Assembly (NCBI RefSeq): GCF_009711935.1
Contig: NZ_VIKX01000264.1
Span: 1 to 64,000 of the forward strand
Length of the DNA stretch: 64,000 nt
Source: Dolichospermum sp. UHCC 0259
GTDB lineage: Bacteria; Cyanobacteriota; Cyanobacteriia; Cyanobacteriales; Nostocaceae
Direction of reading: 5' to 3'
In this document: positions 1 through 8,059 of the stretch, one piece after another
How positions within the stretch are numbered: the stretch's first letter is position 1
Layout: the number at the start of each line of letters is the position of its first letter
Program-made: the position numbers and the translations under genes
The notes under the pieces: generated by a model
Databases searched by the model: none
What the model saw: the letters and a program-made list of their open reading frames with translations, nothing else
Told to the model about the DNA's origin: nothing

Positions 1-2
1 TG

Positions 3-548
3 GACAGCATATTTACAGTTCTTTATTCTGGTAATATGGGTAGATGTCATGATACGGACACTATTTTGGCAACTGCTCAAAAATTACAAAATGAACCAAT
101 TCAGTTCGTTTGTATTGGTGGTGGACCCAAACGGGAAAGTTTTATTCAAGATGTCAACCGGTTGGGACTAAAAAACTTTCTCTTTCTTCCCTATCAAGAC
201 AAGAGTGTGTTACCGTATTCCCTGACAGCTTGTGATTTGTCATTAGTTAGTGTAGAAGCTGGTCTAGAAAGCCTAGTTGCTCCTAGCAAACTCTACCCAG
301 CTTTAGCTGCGGGAAGACCTATAGCAGCCATTTGTCCAAAAGATTCCTATTTGCGACAGCTAATAGCTGATGGTAAATTTGGTGTCAGCATTGACAATGG
401 AGATAGTGAGAGTTTATCTAAATTTATTCTCAACTTAAAGAGCGATCGCCAACTGGCAGAAAAAATGGGTAATGCCTCCCGCCAATATTTGCAATCAAAC
501 TTTACACCAGAAATCATCGCTAAACAATACATCGATGTGCTAGAATAA
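3..548 (+). CDS. Glycosyltransferase family 4, C-terminal part (5' end outside window)
   Basis: The reading frame is open to the window edge, so the true start lies upstream; an internal ATG at 36 is not the start. The visible part is the C-terminal Rossmann lobe of a GT-B, GT4-type glycosyltransferase. VLYSGNMG begins the lobe, VCIGGGPKR is the usual loop after the first beta-alpha unit, and LVAPSKLYPALAAGRPI carries the nucleotide-sugar-binding region with a serine-lysine pair. The spacing and wording resemble WcaI-like transferases of exopolysaccharide clusters. It probably adds a sugar to a lipid-linked glycan at the cytoplasmic face of the membrane. Donor and acceptor cannot be predicted. 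It is the first gene of the window's polysaccharide locus. Confidence 0.85.
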   Translation, partial: DSIFTVLYSGNMGRCHDTDTILATAQKLQNEPIQFVCIGGGPKRESFIQDVNRLGLKNFLFLPYQDKSVLPYSLTACDLSLVSVEAGLESLVAPSKLYPALAAGRPIAAICPKDSYLRQLIADGKFGVSIDNGDSESLSKFILNLKSDRQLAEKMGNASRQYLQSNFTPEIIAKQYIDVLE

Positions 549-591
549 TCTATAACTTGAAATATCACTCCAGCCTAATCAGCGTCGGAGT

Positions 592-1173
592 GTGAACAAA
601 TTCAGTAAATCTAAGACAACTAAGTTAACAAAATTTAATATCTCAACGTTGAATCAGGAGTTGGGCTTTGATGGTCTTTTTGATCTCAGTCCCTCCCATG
701 CAACCTTCTTACGATGCTATTGTTTAGTTAGTGATCAGGAGGCCGAAGTGCAGAAAAGGTGTGAGCGAAATCGGAAACGTTCCCAACGGAGAGCGATACG
801 TTGTCCCATACATGGTTGTTACATAGATAGTGTTAGCCAAAAATATGGACTATTTGCCGAACAAGCCGGACAACTACAAGAGCGAGGTATTAGTAGACGA
901 GAAGCGATGATTTTAGTCGCCAATAAGACTACAGTTTCTTTACAAGGTGAGTGGTTAGAGGCTTTTTGGTGCGAAGAGTGCCAAGAAACAAAATGGTATC
1001 ATGTACATAAGAATGGATCTAAATATGAGATATCTCTGGCCCCAGCCGAACTTTGGCAACAAGCAACAGGTGTCATTCATCCCCATCGCAATCCTTCTGT
1101 GGGAGAATTTACCTATAGGCAATCTCGAATGCTTGGGGGTAACAGTGTTAAAGACTTCTGGGTAATGAATTGA
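592..1173 (+). CDS. Conserved hypothetical protein with Cys motifs
   Basis: I do not recognise a characterised family. The 193-residue protein is basic in its middle (a run of Arg/Lys near residues 57-68). It has CPIHGC and a later CEEC, which could together form a zinc-ribbon-like site. The first codon is a GTG with a GGAG only about three bases away, so the start is uncertain. The stop lies one base before the ATG of the GDP-mannose dehydratase gene, so the two are probably co-transcribed. A degraded copy of bases about 646-760 lies at 6963-7085, showing that this gene took part in a duplication or recombination within the locus. Its position between a glycosyltransferase and a nucleotide-sugar enzyme hints at a link to polysaccharide production, but that is context only. 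Confidence 0.6.
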   Translation: MNKFSKSKTTKLTKFNISTLNQELGFDGLFDLSPSHATFLRCYCLVSDQEAEVQKRCERNRKRSQRRAIRCPIHGCYIDSVSQKYGLFAEQAGQLQERGISRREAMILVANKTTVSLQGEWLEAFWCEECQETKWYHVHKNGSKYEISLAPAELWQQATGVIHPHRNPSVGEFTYRQSRMLGGNSVKDFWVMN

Positions 1174-1174
1174 C

Positions 1175-2131
1175 ATGAAAAAAGCCCTCATTTGTGGAGT
1201 ATCTGGACAAGACGGAGCATACTTAGCACAATTACTGCTCAAGCAAGGCTACACAGTCTGTGGAACTTCCAGAGATGCCCAAATATCCCCTTTCCACAAT
1301 TTAGTCCACTTAGGCATTAAAGATCAAGTAAAGCTAGAGTCAATGTCCTTGACTGACTTCCGCAGCGTCTTACAGGTACTCACAAAAATCCAGCCAGATG
1401 AAGTTTATAACTTAGCTGGACAAACTTCCGTTGGTTTATCCTTTGGACAACCTGTAGAAACCCTAGAAAGCATAGCTACAGGCACACTAAATTTATTAGA
1501 AGCCATTCGCTTTTTAGGCACATCCATTAAAGTTTACAATGCAGGTTCGAGTGAATGCTTTGGTGATACTGGCAATGTAGCAGCAGAAGAAACAACTCCA
1601 TTCCGTCCCAGAAGTCCTTATGCTGTAGCTAAAGCCGCTGCTTTTTGGGAAGTAGCTAACTACCGAGAAGCTTACGGATTATTTGCCTGTTCAGGAATTT
1701 TATTTAATCATGAATCTCCCCTGCGTCCAGAAAGATTTGTCACACAAAAAATTATTGCTACTGCCTGTCGGATTGCCCAAGGTAGTAATGAAAAATTATA
1801 TTTAGGTAATATGTCAATTCAGCGGGACTGGGGTTGGGCGCAGGAATATGTGGAAGCCATGTACTTAATGTTGCAGCAAAATCAACCTGATGATTATGTG
1901 ATTGCGACGGGAGAAAGCACTTCCTTAGAAGATTTTGTAGCAGCAACATTTACATCTGTAAATTTAGACTGGCGTGATCATGTAGTAGTTGATAGTAGCC
2001 TATTTAGGCCTACAGATTTAGCGGTGGGTAAAGGTAATCCCAGCAAAGCCAAAATCCAATTAGGATGGGAAGCTAGATATAAAATGCAGGATGTCGTGAA
2101 AATGATGGTAGAAGCGAAATTAAAGTCATGA
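1175..2131 (+). CDS. gmd: GDP-mannose 4,6-dehydratase-type NDP-sugar enzyme
   Basis: An extended short-chain dehydrogenase of 318 residues. It has the N-terminal NAD(P)-binding motif GVSGQDGAYLAQ, the NLAGQTSV segment, an AGSSECFG segment and the catalytic YAVAK (YxxxK). FNHESPLRPERFVTQKI is characteristic of GDP-mannose 4,6-dehydratases, which convert GDP-mannose to GDP-4-keto-6-deoxymannose, precursor of fucose, rhamnose and perosamine. It is slightly shorter than typical Gmd (about 340-370), so a related GDP-4-keto-6-deoxymannose reductase (RMD) remains possible. A degraded copy of its 3' end sits at about 2708-2783, directly before the first permease gene, which suggests gmd once abutted that permease. 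Confidence 0.8.
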   Translation: MKKALICGVSGQDGAYLAQLLLKQGYTVCGTSRDAQISPFHNLVHLGIKDQVKLESMSLTDFRSVLQVLTKIQPDEVYNLAGQTSVGLSFGQPVETLESIATGTLNLLEAIRFLGTSIKVYNAGSSECFGDTGNVAAEETTPFRPRSPYAVAKAAAFWEVANYREAYGLFACSGILFNHESPLRPERFVTQKIIATACRIAQGSNEKLYLGNMSIQRDWGWAQEYVEAMYLMLQQNQPDDYVIATGESTSLEDFVAATFTSVNLDWRDHVVVDSSLFRPTDLAVGKGNPSKAKIQLGWEARYKMQDVVKMMVEAKLKS

Positions 2132-2233
2132 AAAAATCTGATCCAGTCGGGAACTTTTGCTAAAATAGTTAGGTGGAACTTCGCTGAGACTGAAATCAAA
2201 CATCAATATTTAAATTGTAATTGAGTAAGTAAA

Positions 2234-2686
2234 ATGCCACCTATACAAGCAAATTACGAAATTTATGAACAAGATTATCCTGAGTGGTTGGATATTACCC
2301 TTGACCAACTGCAAAATCGGGATTTAGAAAATATTGACTGGGAACATTTAATTGAGGAAATCACTGCCTTGGGAAACGAACAAAGGCGTAAAGTAGAAAG
2401 TTACTTGAGACAACTTATTAAATACTTACTTCTTTATCAATATTGGGAGACAGAGAAGTTCTATTGTGCCAAAGGATGGATTGAAGAAATCGATAATTTT
2501 AGGTCTGAATTAGATTTATTTTTAGAGTCTAAAGTTCTTTATAATCATTGTGAAAAAATCATAGATAAAATTTACACCAAAGCTAGAAATAACACAATTC
2601 GTAAATCTCAACTATCTCCAGAAATATTCCCTGAAACTTGTCCTTATTCCTTAACAGAAATTCTCAACCCTGAATGGTTGCCATAA
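2234..2686 (+). CDS. DUF29 family protein
   Basis: A 150-residue protein with the DUF29 layout: YEQDYPEWLDITLDQLQN near the start, DWEHLIEEI, a LLLYQYW segment and a C-terminal NPEWLP. DUF29 is widespread in cyanobacteria and has no established function. This is one of four members in the window (others at 4698, 33474 and 35127). It lies between intact gmd and a degraded gmd tail, so it looks like cargo inserted at, or carried with, a recombination junction. The ATG at 2234 is preceded by GAGTAAGTAAA, a weak ribosome-binding site. Confidence 0.85.
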   Translation: MPPIQANYEIYEQDYPEWLDITLDQLQNRDLENIDWEHLIEEITALGNEQRRKVESYLRQLIKYLLLYQYWETEKFYCAKGWIEEIDNFRSELDLFLESKVLYNHCEKIIDKIYTKARNNTIRKSQLSPEIFPETCPYSLTEILNPEWLP

Positions 2687-2707
2687 TTAAAATAAATCTA
2701 ACTTTGT

Positions 2708-2783
2708 GATGAACGGAAACCTAAATATAAAATGCAGGATGTAGTGAAATGATGGCAAATGCGAGGTTAGCTAGATCAGAATC
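2708..2783 (+). pseudogene. Degraded copy of the gmd 3' end
   Basis: The stretch matches the last about 70 bases of gmd (2062-2131). Both contain ATAAAATGCAGGATGT followed by a GTGAAA..TGATGG segment. The copy has lost one A in the run after GTGAAA, which breaks the frame. Translated across the lesion it still reads like a Gmd C-terminus. It ends immediately before the ATG of the ABC permease at 2784. I infer that a second gmd once stood here and was removed except for its tail. Confidence 0.7.
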
Positions 2784-3620
2784 ATGAAAGAAACCACTTC
2801 TCCTCCAGAACTAATAATTGAAGCAGGGCGGACAGAAAAGCAATACTGGCAAGATTTATGGCGATATAGAGAACTATTTTACTTCCTAGCTTGGCGAGAT
2901 ATTTTAGTTAGATATAAACAAACAGCCATTGGTGTTGTTTGGGCGCTAATTCGCCCTTTTTTAACAATGGTAGTATTTACAGTTGTATTTGGGCAATTAG
3001 CAAAATTACCATCAGAAGGTGCGCCCTATCCAATTCTCGTATTTTCCGCCATGTTACCTTGGCAATTCTTTTCCAATTCTCTCTCAGAGTGCAGTAACAG
3101 CTTAATTACCAATGCCAATTTATTATCAAAAGTCTATTTTCCTAGATTAGTAGTACCCACTAGCGCGGTAGTAGTCAGCTTTGTGGACTTTATGATTTCT
3201 GGGATAATTTTATTGGCTTTAATGGCTTGGTATAACTTTATCCCCACTTGGCGAATTTTAACTTTGCCCTTGTTTGTTGGTGTTGCCTTTGCTGCTTCCA
3301 TTGGTGCGGGATTGTGGTTAGCTTCCTTAAATGTCCAGTATCGAGATTTTCGATTTATTGTGCCATTTATTGTCCAGTTTGGTTTGTATATCTCACCTGT
3401 AGGATTTAGCAGTAGTATCGTCCCTGAAAAGTGGCGGTTTATTTATTCCTTAAATCCAATGGTCGGAGTGATTGACGGTTTTCGGTGGGCAATTTTGGGT
3501 GGAGAATCTCAGTTGTATTTGCCAGGTTTTATTCTCTCTATGGGATTAGTGTTTTTACTATTAGTAAGTGGGATTTGGTATTTCCGTAAGATGGAACGAA
3601 CTTTTGCAGATGTGATTTAA
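2784..3620 (+). CDS. wzm: ABC-2 type polysaccharide export permease (Wzm-like), copy 1
   Basis: A 278-residue integral membrane protein of the ABC-2 family. The cytoplasmic N-terminus carries WRYRELFYFLAWRDILVRYK, a hallmark of O-antigen and capsule export permeases. Six hydrophobic segments follow, and the last cytoplasmic piece is YFRKMERTFADVI. With a Wzt ATPase it would move a lipid-linked glycan across the inner membrane. No intact ATPase gene follows. The nearest candidate partner is the degraded one at 6742, displaced by a block of four unrelated genes. The protein may therefore be orphaned or may use the Wzt at 8060. Confidence 0.88.
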   Translation: MKETTSPPELIIEAGRTEKQYWQDLWRYRELFYFLAWRDILVRYKQTAIGVVWALIRPFLTMVVFTVVFGQLAKLPSEGAPYPILVFSAMLPWQFFSNSLSECSNSLITNANLLSKVYFPRLVVPTSAVVVSFVDFMISGIILLALMAWYNFIPTWRILTLPLFVGVAFAASIGAGLWLASLNVQYRDFRFIVPFIVQFGLYISPVGFSSSIVPEKWRFIYSLNPMVGVIDGFRWAILGGESQLYLPGFILSMGLVFLLLVSGIWYFRKMERTFADVI

Positions 3621-3757
3621 GATCATTTGCTAGAATAGAAAAGTTATTTTCTGTCTAAAGTCTCTCTCCAAAAACAAGATTTCATGGTTATGTTCAGTGG
3701 TAATCAATCTATAGTTGAATCTTGGCAACAGCGATTAAATACAGGAGATAATTAATA

Positions 3758-4651
3758 ATGTATCAAAGCGATGTGCATAGTAAACCCAGCTATGAGCCAT
3801 TACCTCCTCAACAAACACTGCCAACGATGTATGATTTACCTAGCGAAGATCCAGAGGAGCCAGGTTTGCCAGACGAATTTCACCTTTTACAACCAGAATT
3901 ACTGCGTAGCACCTTCCGTCCGCCTTCTTATTCAGAAGATAATGTATTTACAGGTAGTGACTTAAATTTATACTATGACAGCAAGCATACACAATGGTAT
4001 AAACGCCCTGATTGGTTTGCAGTTTTTGGGGTATCCCGTTTTTATGAACAAACAGAACTAAGATTAAGTTATGTTACTTGGTATGAAGGAACATATCCCT
4101 TTATAGTTGTAGAATTAATATCTCCAGGAACAGAAAACGAAGACTTAGGCAGAAATTTACGGGAAGTTAATCAACCACCTAATAAATGGACAGTATATGA
4201 GCAAATTCTGAGAATCCCTTATTATTTTGTCTATAACCGTTATACTGATGAGTTTCACTGTTTTGGTTTAGTAATGAACCGTTATCAACCTATCTCTATT
4301 AATGGATTAGGGGTATGGCTAGAAGAAGCTGAATTGGGTTTAGGATTATGGGAGGGAGAATATCAAGGACTAACTAGACAGTGGTTACGTTGGTATGATC
4401 AGGATAATAATTGGTTGCCTACACCAGAAGAACGAGAAAAACAACGGGCAGAACAGGAAAAACAACGGGCAGAACAGGAAAAACAACGGGCAGAACAGGA
4501 AAAACAACGGGCAGAACAGGAAAAACAACGGGCAGAACAGGAAAAACAACGGGCAGAACAGGAAAAACAACGGGCAGATTCTGCTGAATTAGAAGTAGCT
4601 AAATTACGACAATTGTTATTTGAACAAGGTATCAGCTTACCTAATTATTAA
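3758..4651 (+). CDS. Uma2 family (DUF820) nuclease-like protein with heptad-repeat tail
   Basis: A 297-residue protein with the Uma2/DUF820 fold, a branch of the PD-(D/E)XK nuclease superfamily that is very common in cyanobacteria. RPDWFAVFGV carries the first acidic residue, and PFIVVELISPGTE carries the Glu and following strand of the active site. The C-terminus is a charged coiled coil made of six perfect KQRAEQE heptads plus a partial seventh (about residues 228-273), ending in LRQLLFEQGISLPNY. The biochemical role of Uma2 proteins is not settled. A DUF29 gene follows after 46 bases, an arrangement repeated at 34161-35579. The ATG at 3758 has AGGAGATAATTAATA upstream. Confidence 0.85.
   Translation: MYQSDVHSKPSYEPLPPQQTLPTMYDLPSEDPEEPGLPDEFHLLQPELLRSTFRPPSYSEDNVFTGSDLNLYYDSKHTQWYKRPDWFAVFGVSRFYEQTELRLSYVTWYEGTYPFIVVELISPGTENEDLGRNLREVNQPPNKWTVYEQILRIPYYFVYNRYTDEFHCFGLVMNRYQPISINGLGVWLEEAELGLGLWEGEYQGLTRQWLRWYDQDNNWLPTPEEREKQRAEQEKQRAEQEKQRAEQEKQRAEQEKQRAEQEKQRAEQEKQRADSAELEVAKLRQLLFEQGISLPNY
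4439..4577 (+). repeat. In-frame 21-bp tandem repeat inside the Uma2 gene
   Basis: A 21-base unit starting AAACAACGGGCAGAACAGGA is repeated six times without visible change, plus a truncated seventh. Each unit encodes one KQRAEQE coiled-coil heptad. Identity between units at synonymous positions points to recent slippage expansion. Copy-number change would lengthen or shorten the tail without breaking the frame. Confidence 0.95.
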
Positions 4652-4697
4652 TAAAGTTGAAAAATTGTCCAGTACGAAGTTAATTGTTACTAATTTT

Positions 4698-5171
4698 ATG
4701 TCTAAATCACCTCTCTACGAAACAGATTTCATGGATTGGTTAACTCAACAAAAATTAGCCTTAGCTAGTCGAGATATCACAGCTTTGGATTGGGAAAATT
4801 TGGCAGAAGAGTTAGATGCTATGGGTATTAGTGAAAAAAATGAGTTAAAAAATCGGTTAATAATTTTATTAACTCATTTGCTAAAATGGCAATACCAATC
4901 TTCTAAACGTTCTATTAGTTGGTTTGCCACTATTGCCAACCAAAGAGATGATTTACAAGATTTACTCAATGAAAAACCAAGTTTAAAACAATATATTCCT
5001 GATATTTTACCTAAAGCTTATCGAAATGCTAGAAGAGAAGCATCAGCAGAAACAGGTTTGGTATTAGCTACATTTCCTGAACCTTTTCCTTATAATATAG
5101 AAGAGATATTAAATCCTGAATTCTTGTGTAATACCACAGATGATTTTGAGAGAGCGATAGTAGGGCGCTAG
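4698..5171 (+). CDS. DUF29 family protein
   Basis: The start is taken at the ATG at 4698, giving 157 residues beginning MSKSPLYETDFMDWL. A longer frame from a TTG at 4620 would overlap the Uma2 gene and lacks family similarity there. The DUF29 signature is clear: YETDFMDWLTQQ, LDWENLAEELDAMG, LLTHLLKWQYQ, then PSLKQYIPDILPKAY and a NPEFL end. Function is unknown. It follows the Uma2 gene closely on the same strand, as does the second pair at 34161/35127, so the two may form a co-inherited unit. Confidence 0.85.
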   Translation: MSKSPLYETDFMDWLTQQKLALASRDITALDWENLAEELDAMGISEKNELKNRLIILLTHLLKWQYQSSKRSISWFATIANQRDDLQDLLNEKPSLKQYIPDILPKAYRNARREASAETGLVLATFPEPFPYNIEEILNPEFLCNTTDDFERAIVGR

Positions 5172-5216
5172 AATTTAAGAAAACAATCATAATTAAATTA
5201 TAAGCAAAAAATAATT

Positions 5217-5825
5217 ATGCCTAAAATAAAAATATTACAAGAAGATCAATCTTATACCTTTAGTGCTTACTTTGATTTACCCTATGAAACCGATGACATT
5301 TTACGAGAATTTGATTATTCATTTATCAAAACAGAATTATCTTTACCTCAAACAGATCAACCTGTAGTAAATGAACTTTTGCTTATTAAAGAAAAGATCA
5401 GAAAAATTTTACCTTTGATTAGTTTAAGCAGTGAAACTGCTAGACGAGAAACTTTAGTAGCTCCCATTTTGTTAGAAATTATTGCTATCTGTCACTGTCA
5501 GTTAAAAATTGAATATCCGTTAAGAGTGAGCGATCGCTTAAAAGGAACTTTAGACTATTTATTGCATTCTACACATGATTTATTAGTAATTGAAGCCAAG
5601 AAAGATGATTTAACAAAAGGTTTTACTCAACTTGCCGTGGAATTAATTGCTTTATCTGAAATCACAGACCAAGATATATTTTATGGTGCTGTGACTATTG
5701 GGAATTTGTGGCAATTTGGTAAATTAGATAAAGTTGAAAAAACTATCTATCAAGATTTAAATCTTTTTAAAATTCCTGATGATTTGCTAGATTTAGGTAA
5801 AATTTTATTAGGTATTTTAGCGTAA
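5217..5825 (+). CDS. PD-(D/E)XK nuclease-like hypothetical protein
   Basis: The 202-residue protein contains an N-terminal helical part and then a restriction-endonuclease-like core: LKGTLDYLLHS, followed 12 residues later by LLVIEAKKDDL. Asp in GTLDY and Glu-x-Lys in IEAKK match the PD-(D/E)XK active site, as in N-terminal parts of some type I HsdR-like or DUF4357-like proteins. The rest (TQLAVELIALSE, FYGAVTIGNLWQF) fits the C-terminal half of such a domain. No methylase or specificity subunit is nearby, so this is not a full restriction system. Predicted function, a nucleic-acid enzyme, is inference from the motif only. Confidence 0.6.
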   Translation: MPKIKILQEDQSYTFSAYFDLPYETDDILREFDYSFIKTELSLPQTDQPVVNELLLIKEKIRKILPLISLSSETARRETLVAPILLEIIAICHCQLKIEYPLRVSDRLKGTLDYLLHSTHDLLVIEAKKDDLTKGFTQLAVELIALSEITDQDIFYGAVTIGNLWQFGKLDKVEKTIYQDLNLFKIPDDLLDLGKILLGILA

Positions 5826-5967
5826 TATTGGGAAGCAAGTATTCAGTATTCAGAAACTTTCTCCAAACTTATGAAGCATGGATTAAAGAACAGCAAAAAT
5901 TGCACCATTGATTATGATTATAATGAATATAATTTTAATTGTCTCTCGACTTTGTATATAGCTAAAT

Positions 5968-6579
5968 ATGAGCGAAAAATACAATAGTGCCAAAGAATGG
6001 CGTAAAGCAAATTACCGAAAACTAAAACAATATCGTGGAGAATGGATTATTTACACTAAGGATGGTGTAATAGCTCATCACCAAGATTATAGAATCATGA
6101 CACAGCAAATTGACCTTCAGAACTTAAAATCTTCTGACTACATCACTGAGCGGATCTACGAGAACGAATTTGTTGAGCCAGTGAAGTTTTTTCCAGTGCG
6201 TTTTAGAACCGTCAAAAAACATGATTGGCAGCCAAAATACGAAGTCTGTCTAACTTTTCAAAATTCTAAAATCCTGGAAATGCTTGTAGATTCTGGTTCG
6301 GATATTAGCCTAATTACATTTTATTTAGGTACAGACTTAGGATATGCCCTCTCTCAAGGAGAAGTTCTGAGTAATGGAGAAGGAGTAGGGGGGAGTGTTC
6401 AATATGTACTCCGACAAGTTGAAATGCAGATTGATGATTATACCTTTTCTGCTCCTGTTGCCTGGTTACAAAATGAGGATTGCCAGGAAGTTTTATTAGG
6501 TAGAGAAGTCGTTTTTGATTTATTTGATATTGAATTTAAACAAGCTGAGGAGAAAATCCTATTCAAATATAGGGTATAA
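5968..6579 (+). CDS. Retropepsin-like aspartic protease domain protein with DUF5678-like N-terminus
   Basis: The 203-residue protein has two recognisable parts. Residues about 13-48 (YRGEWIIYTKDGVIAHHQDY) resemble the small DUF5678 domain often found before aspartyl-protease-like domains. Residues about 105-200 resemble a single retropepsin monomer: MLVDSGSDISLI contains the D-[ST]-G catalytic triad, and VLLGREVVFDLFDIEF matches the C-terminal ILGR/hydrophobic strand. Such a protein would be active only as a homodimer. Bacterial members are mostly uncharacterised, and the substrate is unknown. It belongs to the block of cargo genes separating the Wzm at 2784 from the degraded Wzt at 6742. Confidence 0.65.
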   Translation: MSEKYNSAKEWRKANYRKLKQYRGEWIIYTKDGVIAHHQDYRIMTQQIDLQNLKSSDYITERIYENEFVEPVKFFPVRFRTVKKHDWQPKYEVCLTFQNSKILEMLVDSGSDISLITFYLGTDLGYALSQGEVLSNGEGVGGSVQYVLRQVEMQIDDYTFSAPVAWLQNEDCQEVLLGREVVFDLFDIEFKQAEEKILFKYRV

Positions 6580-6741
6580 CTACTGGTGAATTATAAAATA
6601 AGTGTGTTATAAGTGAGCTAATTAGTAATATACTATGGGTGGGTAATTTGGCTACTTCTCTAATTAAATGCTAAATTTAGCCTAATCTTGAGATATATAA
6701 GCCGTCAAATCAATAATTTTCAAATTGATAAATTAATACTT

Positions 6742-6955
6742 ATGTCAGATACAGTTATTCGCGTTGAAAACCTCGGTAAAAAATATATTATTGGACATCA
6801 GCAGCAGGAACGCTACACAGCGCTGCGTGATGTCATTACTAATAAAGTTAAATCTCTATGGTAGTTTAATAAATTCTAAAGCTAAAAATGAAAATCCTGC
6901 TTTTGAGGAATTTTGGGCTTTATAAGGATGTATCCTTTGATATTAAACAAGGTGA
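6742..6955 (+). pseudogene. Degraded 5' part of a Wzt-like ABC ATPase
   Basis: An ATG at 6742 opens a frame reading MSDTVIRVENLGKKYIIG, the typical start of a polysaccharide-export ATPase. It stops at a TAG after 40 codons. Further down, in shifted frames, FEEFWAL and KDVSFDIKQGDR can still be read, which are the residues just before the Walker A loop. Homology ends there, at the junction with the next fragment. No Walker A or later motif remains, so no functional ATPase is made. It was probably the partner of the permease at 2784. Confidence 0.85.
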
Positions 6956-6962
6956 TAGAGAT

Positions 6963-7085
6963 AGTATTGAACAGTGAGTTGGGCTTTGATGGTCTTTTTG
7001 ATCTCAGTCCCTCCATGCAACCTTCTTATGATCTATTGTTTAGTTAGTGATCAGGAGGCCAAAGTACAGAGAAGATCTGACCAAA
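6963..7085 (+). pseudogene. Degraded copy of part of the 592-1173 gene
   Basis: Near-identical to about 646-760: both contain GAGTTGGGCTTTGATGGTCT and, later, TTTAGTTAGTGATCAGGAGG. The copy carries at least two single-base deletions (in the CCC run before ATGCAACC and in GATGCTATT), so it is not translatable. It is joined directly to the broken ATPase fragment upstream. The permease gene at 7169 follows shortly after. It marks a second recombination junction in the locus. Confidence 0.88.
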
Positions 7086-7168
7086 ATTTGGAACTTTTTC
7101 CACAAGACATTTAATATTGTCAGCAATTAGGCGATTAAAAAAATATATAATAATTGGAAGATTTTCAG

Positions 7169-8032
7169 GTGAAGAAACCAAGTACATTGTCTAATAAAGT
7201 TATTTATACTCCCGAAAGCCGGATTCGTCACCCAAAGCAACTATTACAGGAGATGGTAAGGGATTTACTGGCTTCTAGGGAATTAGCATGGCGGTTATTA
7301 GTGCGAGATATTAGCGCCCAATATCGCCAGTCCTTGTTTGGTGTGTTGTGGGCATTTTTACCACCAATTATCACTGCTTTGGGTCTAGTAGTTGCCAAAA
7401 ATGCCGGGGCTGTAAATATTGGTATGACCGAGATTCCCTATCCGGCGTATGTGATGTTTAGTGTATCACTATGGCAGACCTTTGTGGAAGCTTTGAATGG
7501 TCCTTTGGCGGCTGTGGGTGGGGCTAAATCAATGCTGGCAAAAATTAACTTCCCCAAGGAAGCGATTATTTTGGCTAAATTAGGCGAGGTGTTTTTTAAT
7601 TTTGGTATTAAATTAATTTTTATTTTCGGGTTATTCCTCTGGTTTCATATTCCCGTTACCTGGAGTGTGTTTCTAGCACCTGTAGCCTTGATTCATTTGG
7701 TAATATTAGGAACAGCAATTGGCTTATTTCTCGCGCCTTTGGGGGCTTTGTATGGGGATGTGGGACGGGTGATACCGTTAATTCTTACGCCTTGGATGTT
7801 GTTAACTCCTGTGATTTTTCCCGTTCCTAAGCAAGGGTGGTTTAGTGTGGTGGTGAGTTGGAATCCTGTGACTCCTCTGTTAGTAACAATACGCGATTTA
7901 GCAACCTCTGGGGTTGTATCTGACCCAAGTGGATTTTGGTTGGTGAGTGGTTTGAGTTTTGTGTTGTTATTTTTGGCTTGGATTTTGTATCGTTTATCAA
8001 TGCCATTTATTGTTGAAAGAATGAGTTCTTAG
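7169..8032 (+). CDS. wzm: ABC-2 type polysaccharide export permease (Wzm-like), copy 2
   Basis: A membrane protein of about 287 residues with an ABC-2 fold. The amphipathic N-terminus reads LLASRELAWRLLVRDISAQY, six hydrophobic segments follow, and the tail is LSMPFIVERM. I place the start at the GTG at 7169 because GGAAG at 7156-7160 lies eight bases upstream; a TTG at 7154 in the same frame is less likely. The Wzt ATPase gene follows after 27 bases, so this pair is the intact glycan exporter of the locus. Its sequence differs clearly from the permease at 2784, so the two are not a recent duplication but probably come from two merged clusters. Confidence 0.88.
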   Translation: MKKPSTLSNKVIYTPESRIRHPKQLLQEMVRDLLASRELAWRLLVRDISAQYRQSLFGVLWAFLPPIITALGLVVAKNAGAVNIGMTEIPYPAYVMFSVSLWQTFVEALNGPLAAVGGAKSMLAKINFPKEAIILAKLGEVFFNFGIKLIFIFGLFLWFHIPVTWSVFLAPVALIHLVILGTAIGLFLAPLGALYGDVGRVIPLILTPWMLLTPVIFPVPKQGWFSVVVSWNPVTPLLVTIRDLATSGVVSDPSGFWLVSGLSFVLLFLAWILYRLSMPFIVERMSS

Positions 8033-8059
8033 AATTTCTTAATTTTAAATTAATGTATT

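Noticed and set aside
4385-4570. Minus-strand frame of repeated FFLFCPL units
   Set aside because: It is the antisense shadow of the 21-bp repeat in the Uma2 gene; no ribosome-binding site and no family.
5826-5967. Possible gene tail (FLQTYEAWIKEQQKLHH) after the PD-(D/E)XK-like gene
   Set aside because: Only about 17 readable codons without start or clear family; too short to call.
5217-6579. Complete restriction-modification system
   Set aside because: No DNA methyltransferase or specificity gene is adjacent; methyltransferases in the window are of glycan or porphyrin type.
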